NCBI GenBank assembly: GCA_945869955.1
Contig: CAMBQP010000004.1
Coordinates: 1-64,000, forward strand
Direction of reading: 5' to 3'
DNA length: 64,000 nucleotides
Origin: Schlesneria paludicola DSM 18645
GTDB lineage: Bacteria > Planctomycetota > Planctomycetia > Planctomycetales > Planctomycetaceae
Made by a program: the position numbers and the translations under genes
In this document: positions 1 to 8,387 of the stretch, piece after piece
How positions within the stretch are numbered: the first letter of the stretch is position 1
Layout of the letters: every line of letters starts with the position of its first letter
The notes under the pieces: model-generated
Databases searched by the model: none
What the model saw: only the letters and a program-made list of their open reading frames with translations
What the model was told of the DNA's origin: nothing

Positions 1-131
1 CGTGTTGGCTACGTCCCCTGTTCATTTCAATCGCGTCAAGCGTGGTTGCAAATTCGTCTCTTCAAAATTAGGCTAAAGCGGCTAAATTTGAAGACGGTCG
101 ATTATCAAAAGCGCTTCGGGGGGTGACGCAG

Positions 132-2658
132 ATGGAAAAGCGATTAAAGCTGACCGCCGCAACGGTGCTCGTGATCGGTGTGCTGCTCGGCTACCTGGCC
201 GCGACCGAGAAGGTTTCGACGCTGGTGGGAGCAGAGGTTAAGAAGGCCGCTCCGCTGGTCAAAGGTGAACAGCTCACGGGCGAGCCGGGTTCACCCGCCT
301 CCACCACGACGATTGACGGGAAGTATCTCCCTCCTACTCCGCCGAAGTTCGGTGGCGAGATCAATCTGAATGCTTACCAGTCGACGCCGTACTGGTCGCC
401 GCGGGTGGTCCCCCCCGAGGGGGCGCCGAACGTCCTCTTGATCATGACCGACGATGTCGGCTTCGGGGCCCCCCAGCACCTTCGGCGGCGTGATTCCGAC
501 CCCGGCACTGGACCGCATCGCGAAAGCGGGCTTGCGCTACACGAATTTCCACAGTACCGCCCTCTGCTCACCGACGCGGGCAGCGCTGATCACCGGACGA
601 AACCATCACAACGTTGGCTTCGGGGTGATCTCGGAAGCGGCGACCGGTTTCCCCGGCTACAACAGCGTCATCAGCAAGGATTCGGCAACGATTGGGACGA
701 TCCTGCGCGACAATGGCTACGGCACGTCCTGGTTCGGCAAGAACCACAACACACCTGAATTCGTATCCAGCCAGGCTGGGCCATTCGACCAGTGGCCCGT
801 CGGTATGGGATTCGAGTACTTCTACGGATTCGTTGGCGGCGACGCGAGTCAATGGCAGCCGAACCTGACCCGGAACACGACACCGATTTACCCCTACATC
901 GGCAAGCCGGGCTGGCATCTGACGACGGCGATGGCCGACGAGGCGGTCGGTTGGATGAACCAACTCAACGAACTCGCCCCCGACAAGCCGTTCTTCTGCT
1001 ACTACGTTCCCGGCGGCACCCACGCGCCGCACCACGCCACACCGGAGTGGATCAAGAAAATCAGCGATATGCACCTGTTCGACAAGGGTTGGAACGATCT
1101 CCGCGATCGCATCTTCGCCAACCAGAAGAAGCTCGGAGTGATCCCTCAGGACGCCAAGCTGACCGCGTGGCCGAAAGAGATGCTCAAGGACTGGGACACC
1201 CTGAACGCCGACGAGAAGAAACTGTTCATCAAGCAAGTCGAAGTGTACGCTGCGTACCTGACTTACACGGATCATGAGATTGGTCGGGTCATCGACGCCG
1301 TAGAGAAAATGGGGAAACTCGACAATACGCTCATCATCTACATTAGCGGCGATAATGGCTCGAGCGCGGAAGGGTCGCCGAATGGCACGCCCAATGAAGT
1401 GGCCCAGTTCAATGGCATCGAGTTCTCGGTCGAGCGGCAACTGAAGGAGTTCTACGCCGATTGGGGTTCGGAAAAGACCTACAACCACATGGCCGTGGGC
1501 TGGACCTAGGCGTTCGACACTCCGTTCAAGTGGACCAAGCAGATGGCCTCGCACTTCGGCGGTACCAAGCAGGGGGTATGCATGGCTTGGCCGACCCAAA
1601 TCAAGGATGCGGGGGGTATCCGGCACCAATTCCACCACGTCATCGACATCGTGCCGACGATTCTCGAAGCGACCGGCCTCCCTGCACCGGTCTCGGTCAA
1701 CGGGATTAGTCAGAAGCCCATGGACGGCGTCAGCATGGCTTATACCTGGGACAAGGCCAACGCCGACCTCCCTTCGACGCGGAAGACCCAGTATTTTGAG
1801 ATGATGGGGAACCGGGCACTCTATCACGATGGCTGGGTCGCCTGTACCACCCCCATCTTTGCCCCCTGGAAGCTTGCGGGAACACCCCCTCCAGACGTGG
1901 CAAACGGGTACAAATGGGAGCTCTACAACGTCGCCAAGGATTGGACCCAGGATAACGACCTGGCCAAGGCCAACCCTGAGAAGCTAAGGGAGCTACAAGA
2001 TCTTTTCTTGGTTGAGGCGGCCAAGTTCCAGGTGTTGCCACTGGACAACGCTCTGGCGTCCCGGTTTGCCAGCCCGAAGCCCAGTCTCACCGCAGGTCGA
2101 TCAACCTTCTCGTACACCACGCAGGTCACGGGAATCCCGCGTGGGGATGCGCCGAACCTCCTGAATCGGTCGTTCAGCATCACGTCCGAGGTCGAGGTCA
2201 AGACCGACGACGAAGGGATGTTGAATACGAATGGTGGACGGTTCGCCGGCTACGGCTTGTACGTTGTGAAGGGCAAGCCAGTGTTCACCTATAATATTGC
2301 CGATTTCGCTCGATTCCGCTGGGAAAGCAAGGATCCCCTCACCCCCGGCAAGCATACCATTGAGTTCGAGTTTACCTACGACGGGCCGGGGATCGGCAAG
2401 GGTGGCACCGGTATTCTGAAGGTTGACGGGAAGGCCGTGGATACCAAGCCAGTTCCTGCCACCCTTGCGATTACGACGCAGTGGGACGAAACGTTCGATG
2501 TGGGGAGTGACACCGGCACCCCGGTTGATGACAAGGACTATGCGTGTCCATTCCTCTTCACCGGCAAGCTCGAGAAGCTGACGATCAAGATCGGACCGAG
2601 CCAGATGCTGCCTGCCGAGAAGAAGGCCGCTGCGAAGAAGATCGGCGAGCGGGACTGA
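132..2658 (+). pseudogene. Arylsulfatase, disrupted by one frameshift and one in-frame stop
   Basis: Formylglycine-type sulfatase that would hydrolyse sulfate esters outside the cytoplasm. An N-terminal hydrophobic segment follows MEKRLK, then NVLLIMTDD (metal site) and CSPTR, whose Cys codon at 565-567 is the residue converted to formylglycine. Two lesions are seen. The reading frame shifts inside a run of six C at 469-474; removing one C joins VGFGAP to STFGGVIPTPALDRI, as expected for the family. A TAG at 1507-1509 interrupts GWT-AFDTPFKWTKQ; relatives as I recall them have Trp there, so TGG to TAG is likely. The same frame then continues to 2658. Repaired length is about 841 residues, normal for the large bacterial arylsulfatases. 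GTG at 123 is an alternative start; ATG 132 has a G-rich Shine-Dalgarno at good spacing. Either lesion could be a sequencing error. Confidence 0.85.
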
Positions 2659-2707
2659 TTGCTGGGTGGTTCCGTTGAGTCTGGAATCACCGAAATCCAG
2701 GTCTCCT

Positions 2708-3328
2708 TTAGCTCTTCGCCTGGCTTTCCGAGCCCCATAATTGGTCCATACCCGGCTGGACGAAATAAAGAACCGGAATCAGAAGAAAAATCAGGCGTCC
2801 GATGTTGAGATTGACAAAGGACGCCACGATGGCCACCACGCAAATCAACAGGGGCAACAGAATTCGGTGTCGAATTTTACGGATGGAATCGTCGGGGAGG
2901 CGATCATCGACTAATCGACGATGAGAGGTCGCGTAATTCCAAATACACAGCAAGGAGACGGAGCAGGCGAATTGAATTATCGCATAAAACAGAAACGCAT
3001 AATGATCGTCCCGATACGATGCCTGGATACCGGTCGGGAAGGGGATGAAAGAAACCAGTAGCAGGAAGACTCCGTTGAGCCCAATAAAGATACGATCGAC
3101 CGCTTTGATGTGATGGAAGATGACGTAATGCGCCAACCAATAGGTCCCTATTAAGATAAAACTGGTGATAAACCCCATCATGGGATGGATGGCGCTGCGG
3201 AGATACTCACCAAGTTCTTTCTCGGGCACCTTTCCCGCTGAGGGGACTTCCAGTCCGAGCACCAACAAAGTGATCGCGATTGCGATGACACCATCGCAAA
3301 AGGCCGCAAGTCGTTCGGGTTTGTACAT
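2708..3328 (-). CDS. TMEM175-family (DUF1211) potassium channel-like membrane protein
   Basis: Predicted six-helix integral membrane protein of 206 residues, the usual size for bacterial TMEM175. The N-terminus reads RLAAFCDGVIAIAITLLVL, matching the helix-1 signature of this family; the usual FSDGV is FCDGV here. In characterised members this helix lines a leaky potassium-selective pore, so an inner-membrane ion channel role is inferred. It is convergent with the sulfatase pseudogene (gap about 50 bp) and has no operon partner. The ATG at 3328 is the natural start because the family signature begins within ten residues. The family call is firm; ion selectivity cannot be read from sequence. 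Confidence 0.82.
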   Translation of the reverse strand: MYKPERLAAFCDGVIAIAITLLVLGLEVPSAGKVPEKELGEYLRSAIHPMMGFITSFILIGTYWLAHYVIFHHIKAVDRIFIGLNGVFLLLVSFIPFPTGIQASYRDDHYAFLFYAIIQFACSVSLLCIWNYATSHRRLVDDRLPDDSIRKIRHRILLPLLICVVAIVASFVNLNIGRLIFLLIPVLYFVQPGMDQLWGSESQAKS

Positions 3329-4056
3329 GAAGCGTTGATCCTGAGCTACGCGGCTTTAGCCATTTTTCATGTTCTGCAAACATTGCAGATCCATGCTGAT
3401 ACAATCAGGCAACAGTATGTGCCAATCCAATGGTTTGATCCAGCAATCGTCACCTCGATCCAGGCACGTTTTTTGCCATTCGCAGCTGTTGCAGTCGAAT
3501 CGAATCGACTTTGAGCATGTTGTAAAACGAATTTCACGGGGACACTGATCTTTGTAGATCCGACGTTGATCAATGTGATGCCGTGCAGCCTGTCGGCATT
3601 CGTGATGAAGCCATCCTACCAATTGACCCCAGTCTGCGCGATCGCTCTGCCGACGGGGTCCGGTTAACCGTGGCTGCGGCCTGACCGAACGTCTCGGTTT
3701 CAGCCGTTGCCACAAAACTCTTGAGCTGTCACGTCTCGACAAAAAAGGGCGTTTTTCTGCCGATTTGAAAAACTCATTGAAACGATGAGAACTATCAATT
3801 TTACAAATCTCATTGCGGTGGATACGGTTTCAAGAACGATACTCAAGAAACGACACACTTCGTCGGAAAAGAGTCTCAATGCCCTGGTTGAGCATTCCTG
3901 ACTTATTGAGCATTCCTGATTCGGATCTTTTTCGGGCCGACAGCCCATCCTGGGGCATGGCAGGGCGGATCTTGTTCTCTGATCCGCATCTGTTGACGAG
4001 TGACATTGTTGTCGATGGGAGACGAAACGCCAGGAACTTTTTGATTGGACACGATC
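3329..4056. other. Intergenic region without a convincing gene
   Basis: About 730 bp separate the divergent TMEM175-like gene and cysD, so both promoters should lie here. Open frames exist on the minus strand but their translations are rich in Arg, Cys and His and look like shadows. A TTGAGCATTCCTGA unit is tandemly repeated at 3888-3923. I see no tRNA, riboswitch or terminator that I can defend. Confidence 0.5.
3888..3923. repeat. Tandem duplication, 18 bp x 2
   Basis: Two adjacent units begin TTGAGCATTCCTGA (first 14 bases identical) at 3888 and 3906. It lies upstream of cysD, about 135 bp before its start. Confidence 0.85.
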
Positions 4057-4962
4057 ATGAACCATACAATCACACACCTTCAGTTGCTTGAGGCCGAAAG
4101 CATTCACGTCATCCGCGAGGTCGCAGCAGAGTTTGAGAAACCGGTGCTGCTGTTTTCGGGAGGAAAGGATTCGATGTGTCTGGTTCACTTAGCCCAAAAG
4201 GCGTTCGCACCAGGACGGATTCCGTTCCCGCTGCTGCATATCGCGACCACTTGGGATTTCCGTGAACTATTGGAATTTCGCGATATGTACTGCCAGACTC
4301 GTCGTCTGAATCTCGATGTTCACACCAATCAGGATGCACTTGCAGCGGGGATTAACCCTTTTGATTTTCCGACACCCAAATATAGCGCGGCCATGCAAAC
4401 TCAAGCCTTGGTTCAGGCGCTGGAAAAAGGAGGATACGACGCGGCCTTTGGTGGGGCGCGGCGCGACGAGGAAAAGAGTCGTGCAAAGGAGCGGGTATTC
4501 AGCTTCCGAGACCGGCAAAATCAATGGGATCCGAAGAACCAGCGGCCTGGAATTGGGAAACTTTACAACAGCAAAATGAATAAAGGCGAAAGTATCCGCG
4601 TCTTTCCGCTCTCAAACTGGACCGAACTGGATGTATGGTTGTACATTCATCGCGAGAACATTCCGCTGCCGTTGCTCTACTTTGCTCAGCCTCGGCCGGT
4701 GGTGCAGCGCAGCGGTCAGTGGATCGTCGTGGACGACGACCGATTGCGTCTGAATCCAGGGGAAAAGCCCGAAACACGAATCGCGAGGTTTCGAACGCTC
4801 GGCTGTTACCCTTTGACCGCTTGCCACGAGAGCACGGCTGCAACGATCCCGGACATCATCGAAGAGACTCTTGTTGCCACGCGTTCTGAACGACAAGGTC
4901 GCCTGATCGACTACGATGAAACGGGTTCGATGGAGCAGAAGAAACGCGAGGGATACTTCTAA
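4057..4962 (+). CDS. cysD: Sulfate adenylyltransferase subunit 2 (CysD)
   Basis: PP-loop ATP-alpha-hydrolase subunit that makes adenosine 5'-phosphosulfate from ATP and sulfate, normally as a heterodimer with the GTPase CysN. The 301-residue product has the family opening [21 protein letters not shown], the PP-loop [12 protein letters not shown] near residue 30, [15 protein letters not shown] in the middle, and the conserved C-terminal YF. Length is normal. ATG 4057 matches the family N-terminus; a TTG at 4045 lies better spaced from AGGA at 4032 and is possible. cysN does not follow: the next 1.4 kb hold repeats and ORF remnants. The partner must be elsewhere, or the operon was broken. Confidence 0.95.
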   Translation: MNHTITHLQLLEAESIHVIREVAAEFEKPVLLFSGGKDSMCLVHLAQKAFAPGRIPFPLLHIATTWDFRELLEFRDMYCQTRRLNLDVHTNQDALAAGINPFDFPTPKYSAAMQTQALVQALEKGGYDAAFGGARRDEEKSRAKERVFSFRDRQNQWDPKNQRPGIGKLYNSKMNKGESIRVFPLSNWTELDVWLYIHRENIPLPLLYFAQPRPVVQRSGQWIVVDDDRLRLNPGEKPETRIARFRTLGCYPLTACHESTAATIPDIIEETLVATRSERQGRLIDYDETGSMEQKKREGYF

Positions 4963-5102
4963 AATCAAGAGGGACACTGGTTGATGTTTGTCCGGTGGCA
5001 CGGCTTCGGAGTCCTTGGCGAAGTCGTGCTGTTTGTGTTTGTCTTTTGCGGGTTGTCTGGCGATACGACAACGTCAGTCGATACTGTTGAAGGCGGGCGT
5101 TA

Positions 5103-5143
5103 AAGGGGCAGGTCCATATGAATTTGGAACTGTCACCTTATCG
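5103..5143. repeat. 41-bp direct repeat, copy 1 (REP-like)
   Basis: Identical over 41 bases to 6008-6048, in the same orientation and 905 bp apart. The left end AAGGGGCAGG and right end CTGTCACCTT form an imperfect palindrome, as in REP-type elements mobilised by REP-associated Y1 transposases. No transposase is nearby. Confidence 0.9.
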
Positions 5144-5368
5144 GTGATTCGCACTTCGAGGTGAATCGTCACATTCCGCCGTGCTTGGTTGCGTCCCTCG
5201 CAATCAGAGTCCCTAAACGGTGCGCGTGATTCAAGTCGCACACACTCTGCCGATGCCGCCAAACCTTCTCGTGTATCGATCAACGATTTCGACAAGTGAT
5301 TCCTTCGAGCCTGAAACGACCAAAATGTAAAATCGAAGTCGGCGGAGCAATCGGAGTGGTCAACAGTG

Positions 5369-5385
5369 TTGGACCTGTCTCTTTA
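5369..5385. repeat. Partial inverted relative of the 41-bp repeat
   Basis: TTGGACCTGTCTCTTTA is the reverse complement of TAAAGAGACAGGTCCAA, which resembles the left end of the 41-bp repeats (TAAAGGGGCAGGTCCAT). It is a plausible decayed third copy but too short to be certain. Confidence 0.45.
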
Positions 5386-5452
5386 TTCTGTCTTCACTCT
5401 TGAAATCCTCGAATTGACCTGAGATGCTCGCTATCGGCTTCGTTGCCAAGAA

Positions 5453-5719
5453 ATGCCACGGATTTTGACAAACCCTAAGCATCGCGAGGAGGCCGTTTTT
5501 CTGCACGGCCGACTCTACCTAATTTCCCCTCAGTTCATTCAGGAAGTGCGGTCACACTCAAGTGACGGAGCATCTTGGCTTACTCTTGGCCGCCTTTTCG
5601 GCCTCATCGATAATTTGAACAACCCGCATGCGTTGAGAACTGTTTCCGAGGGAGTATGCAACGAACTTTTTTTTGATGGCGAGAGGAGTTGTGCGAGTGA
5701 GCCGAGCAAAAATACCTAA
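5453..5719 (+). CDS. Hypothetical protein, possibly the 5' part of a broken gene
   Basis: Open frame of 88 codons that I do not recognise. Composition is protein-like up to about residue 75 (NPKHREEAVFLHGRLYLISP, then LGRLFGLIDNLNNPHALRTV), then it enters a run of eight T at 5667-5674 and becomes Ser/Glu-rich before stopping. The frame starting at 5673 overlaps it and looks more protein-like from there on, so a slip in the T8 run may have split one gene of about 190 codons. It sits between the two 41-bp direct repeats. No Shine-Dalgarno is obvious before the ATG at 5453. It may be non-coding. Confidence 0.3.
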   Translation: MPRILTNPKHREEAVFLHGRLYLISPQFIQEVRSHSSDGASWLTLGRLFGLIDNLNNPHALRTVSEGVCNELFFDGERSCASEPSKNT

Positions 5720-6026
5720 TGGCGTTTGGACCAGAAATGTGCCGGTTAATTGGCAGAAGGATGGTGTCGGGCGAACCGCGATATCGAAAAACGTACTCGC
5801 GGATTCGCGGCTACGAGAATGTTGGTTTGTGTTCGAAGGCGATGTCACCGTGGTGATTCTCGCCGAGGAACTTCGTCGCGTAGTCGTCGGTGGCCCAGAA
5901 TACGACGGGTCTAAATGGGGACCTTTCAATATTGATCCAAACCAGAGGACGGTCGACGGTCGACGGTCATATCGTCCGGATGCAAGTTTTGGGCTAGCGC
6001 GAAGTTCAAGGGGCAGGTCCATATGA
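5673..6026 (+). CDS. Hypothetical protein, possibly the 3' part of the same broken gene
   Basis: Open frame of 117 codons. The centre (RLRECWFVFEGDVTVVILAE, then GGPEYDGSKWGPFNIDPNQR) reads like a folded domain, but I cannot name a family. Just after it a 7-bp unit GACGGTC is repeated three times (5948-5968), and the protein then turns into RRSYRPDASF-type sequence, so the true C-terminus may have been lost by slippage. The frame ends inside the second 41-bp repeat. Start is uncertain; ATG 5676 is equally possible. Confidence 0.35.
   Translation: MMARGVVRVSRAKIPNGVWTRNVPVNWQKDGVGRTAISKNVLADSRLRECWFVFEGDVTVVILAEELRRVVVGGPEYDGSKWGPFNIDPNQRTVDGRRSYRPDASFGLARSSRGRSI
5948..5968. repeat. Tandem repeat, 7 bp x 3
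   Basis: Three perfect copies of GACGGTC within the ORF remnant at 5673-6026. With a 7-bp unit each copy changes the reading frame. Confidence 0.85.
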
Positions 6027-6048
6027 ATTTGGAACTGTCACCTTATCG
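6008..6048. repeat. 41-bp direct repeat, copy 2 (REP-like)
   Basis: Perfect second copy of the repeat at 5103-5143. Together the copies bracket 5144-6007, which contains only ORF remnants. Confidence 0.9.
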
Positions 6049-6394
6049 ATCGGATCGAATTTCCTGTGAATACGACCAGCCGGCACAGTCAGAGACGCGA
6101 GCAGCCATTCGCGATGAGTTCGGAACGGGTGAACAGGTGGTTTGCAGAGGCATGTCGCTTGTTTTCATCGAAAAACCAGTAGTCCGGTATTTTCTGGCGC
6201 CGAGCCAAAATCAGATACTCGTCCAGCCTCATTAAAAGGCTGGGTCGCAAGAATCTATTGGACAAGGACTTACAACAGCGGGCGTCAATCCAGGTCGAAT
6301 TTTTCTGGAATTCAGAAGATTTATGGTGTCAAAACAATCGAATCGACGATATTATTTCTGCCAGATCAAAACCTCGCGGTTAGGGAGCAGAAAC
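6049..6394. other. Region upstream of the Xre/ImmA gene
   Basis: No gene is supported in about 345 bp. The promoter of the downstream pair is expected here, and an Xre-type antitoxin would be expected to bind it. I found no clear operator palindrome. The frame of the next gene stays open back to 6323, but the family start lies at 6395. Confidence 0.4.
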
Positions 6395-7504
6395 GTGGGA
6401 CTTGCTGAGCGACTTAAATTCGCACGCCAGTCATTGAAATTGACTCTGAACGACGTGGAAGTGAAAACCAGTGTTGGAGCATCAACGCTTTCCGAGTTTG
6501 AAAACGAAAAGCGTGAGCCAAGACTTCTTCAATTAAAGGAACTTGCGGAACTTTACCGTCGTTCTACGGCGTTCTTTTTGGAAGATGGTCCGTTGCCGAC
6601 GGAAATTGTTCTATGGCGAAGCCGTCCAAATTCCCCTGTCGTCGAGGAATTGCAGGCGAAACTGCTTCGACTCACTGAACAGTATCACCATCTTGAACAG
6701 TGGTGCGATGATCATGAAGAACTTGACCTGCCGTGTCTGGCGGTCGATGCGTCTCGGTTTGGATACCACGATGCCGAGAAGTTGGCACATGACTTTCGAA
6801 ACAAGTACGGCCTCGGTGAGCGTCCTGGGCAGTCGCTGATTCGTGTCGTCGAAGAAATCTGCAAAGTGAAAGTCTTTCACATTCCCTTTGAACCAAGCGG
6901 TAGTGCCGCTTGTACGCGTCACGATCAATTTGGTGCTGCAATTCTGTTGAATTCGAACAATGTTCGCTGGAGAAGGAATTTTGATCTCGCACAGGAACTT
7001 TTTCATCTGGTGACATGGAACGTATTCAGGCAGGTAGGCGATCCTTCTTTTTCCGAGGCATCCGACAAGGAGGAAAAGCTGGCAACGTGCTTTGCCCGAA
7101 ATTTGCTCATGCCACAGGAGCCACTTCGGATTGCAATTCAGTCACAACAAAATGCTTCAAACAAGTTGTCCTTCGACGATTTGTTTGAAGTCGCTCGCCA
7201 GTTCGACGTTTCCATTGAAGCCCTCTTTTGGCAGATGAAGTTCGTCTTCGGTGGCACAACGGAGTGGGTGCAAGAGAATCTCGCCAAGCTCAAAGGTCAA
7301 ATATCCTTTTGGGATCAACGACAACATGACGATCCCCAGGTTCGACCTTTACGATTTGAAGCGTTAGCATCCGAGGCGTTGAGGAAGGGTTTGATTTCGA
7401 CTGGAAAGTATGCCGAGTATGTCGGCATCACTCGGCGGGAAGCCATGAGACTGGTTGAGCAGGAAGCCTACGACGATGCCGAAATTGAAATTGCTCATTC
7501 TTGA
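6395..7504 (+). CDS. Xre-HTH / ImmA-IrrE zincin-domain protein, probable antitoxin
   Basis: A 369-residue two-domain protein. Residues about 1-60 form an Xre-type helix-turn-helix (LAERLKFARQSLKLTLNDVE, then STLSEFENEKREP). Residues about 150-300 resemble the ImmA/IrrE peptidase fold: RRNFDLAQELFHLVTW is the HExxH helix and EEKLATCFARNLLMP the following metal helix. The first zinc-ligand His is Gln here (QELFH), while Glu and the second His remain, so protease activity is doubtful. The C-terminus (ALRKGLISTGKYAEYVGITR) looks like a second small DNA-binding region. GTG 6395 was chosen because GGGAG lies 7 bases upstream and MGLAERL matches the family. It overlaps the PIN-like gene by 29 bp, typical of a toxin-antitoxin pair. 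Confidence 0.85.
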   Translation: MGLAERLKFARQSLKLTLNDVEVKTSVGASTLSEFENEKREPRLLQLKELAELYRRSTAFFLEDGPLPTEIVLWRSRPNSPVVEELQAKLLRLTEQYHHLEQWCDDHEELDLPCLAVDASRFGYHDAEKLAHDFRNKYGLGERPGQSLIRVVEEICKVKVFHIPFEPSGSAACTRHDQFGAAILLNSNNVRWRRNFDLAQELFHLVTWNVFRQVGDPSFSEASDKEEKLATCFARNLLMPQEPLRIAIQSQQNASNKLSFDDLFEVARQFDVSIEALFWQMKFVFGGTTEWVQENLAKLKGQISFWDQRQHDDPQVRPLRFEALASEALRKGLISTGKYAEYVGITRREAMRLVEQEAYDDAEIEIAHS

Positions 7505-8009
7505 TGCCGGAGTCGTGATACATCTCCACGAGCTTCAACTTTGGCAGCCACTTCTTGTCTCTTGCGACGTGCATCTCTCTCGGATCGTGGCAGAAAGGGA
7601 AGTTCTTTTTGAACCGAACGAAGACGGCGGTTACGGTGATGACATCGATCTTCGTCCAGATGTTTCAGCGGGACGAATTAACGTCTTTGAAGTCACTGCC
7701 TCGGACGTAAAAAGGTTCAGAGAGAGTTTTGATTCTCTCTACATCGGTGATTTGGATGATGGAGAATCGGAATCATTGGCATTCCTGGCGGCTCAAACAG
7801 ACGAATATCTCATCTCTTCAGGAGACGCCATCGTGTATCGGGTGCTTGGCAATCTCGGCCGAGGCGACCAAGGAATCTCGCTTGAGGAAGCCCTCAATCA
7901 GATCGGCTTGGGTCGTGAGATCAAATGGCCGTTCAACAAACTGTTTCGAGATAAATTCACTCGGCTCGGCACAGAGGACCTTATTCGTGGGCGAGGAAAA
8001 AAGAGATAA
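7476..8009 (+). CDS. PIN-like domain protein, probable toxin ribonuclease
   Basis: A 177-residue protein with a PIN-like pattern: LLILDAGVV near the start (first Asp), GDLDDGESESLAFLAA in the centre (acidic cluster like the PIN GExE region) and LISSGDAIVYRVL (C-terminal Asp). PIN domains are Mg-dependent RNases and often the toxins of type II modules. The gene starts inside the 3' end of the Xre/ImmA gene, with AGGAAG 9 bases before ATG 7476, so translation is coupled. Pairs of Xre-ImmA-type proteins with small nucleases are known from comparative genomics. Toxicity and targets are inference. ATG 7455 also opens the frame but lacks the ribosome site. Confidence 0.75.
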   Translation: MPKLKLLILDAGVVIHLHELQLWQPLLVSCDVHLSRIVAEREVLFEPNEDGGYGDDIDLRPDVSAGRINVFEVTASDVKRFRESFDSLYIGDLDDGESESLAFLAAQTDEYLISSGDAIVYRVLGNLGRGDQGISLEEALNQIGLGREIKWPFNKLFRDKFTRLGTEDLIRGRGKKR

Positions 8010-8387
8010 TTCGGAAGTCGTCGAATTTGTGGTTGCGGGAAGCTTAAGAATCTGTCGTGGGGTTGTGGTGGTTAGCTGTCAGTCGTTGCCACCAACCGAC
8101 GCGGGGTCGGTGGAGGGCGAGAAAACCTCGGGGAGATGGCCCCCGGTTGGCGACTGCGTTCGCGGAAAACGGAGGCTGAGCCCAGCCCAAGTTTGAAATG
8201 CCCGCTCGGGGATTCCTCGAAAACTCTCAGGCTGGTGGGTTTATGCTGCCACGATTCACCGGGGGGGTCGTTGGCGCTGACTGGGACTTCTGCCATACTT
8301 GATTTGTTCTCTGCGGGTTGGTTTTTCACAAAATCCTGGCGTTGAGACTCTTAATGCGATTACAGTCCCCTTTTTTAAAGCGGATTC
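8010..8387. other. Intergenic region between the PIN-like and M16-like genes
   Basis: About 380 bp in which I see no gene, terminator or repeat that I can support. It should contain the promoter of the M16-like gene. Confidence 0.45.

Larger units (their letters stand above)
4963..5452. other. Intergenic region downstream of cysD, repeat-bearing
   Basis: No gene is supported. It holds the first 41-bp direct repeat (5103-5143) and a short inverted relative of that repeat's left end at 5369-5385. cysN would be expected here and is missing. Confidence 0.55.

Noticed and set aside
1507-1509. Amber codon read as programmed readthrough or an unusual amino acid
   Set aside because: No suppressor context is visible and the gene also carries a frameshift; a simple nonsense mutation or sequencing error is enough.
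568-1827. Long minus-strand frame (419 codons) in the sulfatase region
   Set aside because: Antisense to clear sulfatase sequence; translation is Arg/Val/His-rich with no recognisable domain, as expected of a shadow in GC-rich DNA.
3356-3742. Minus-strand frame of 128 codons
   Set aside because: Arg/Cys/His-rich random-looking translation with no ribosome site; an overlapping 68-codon frame in another phase is equally poor.
5220-5300. Possible tRNA-like sequence (TTCAAGTC element)
   Set aside because: I could not fold a cloverleaf or find an acceptor stem.
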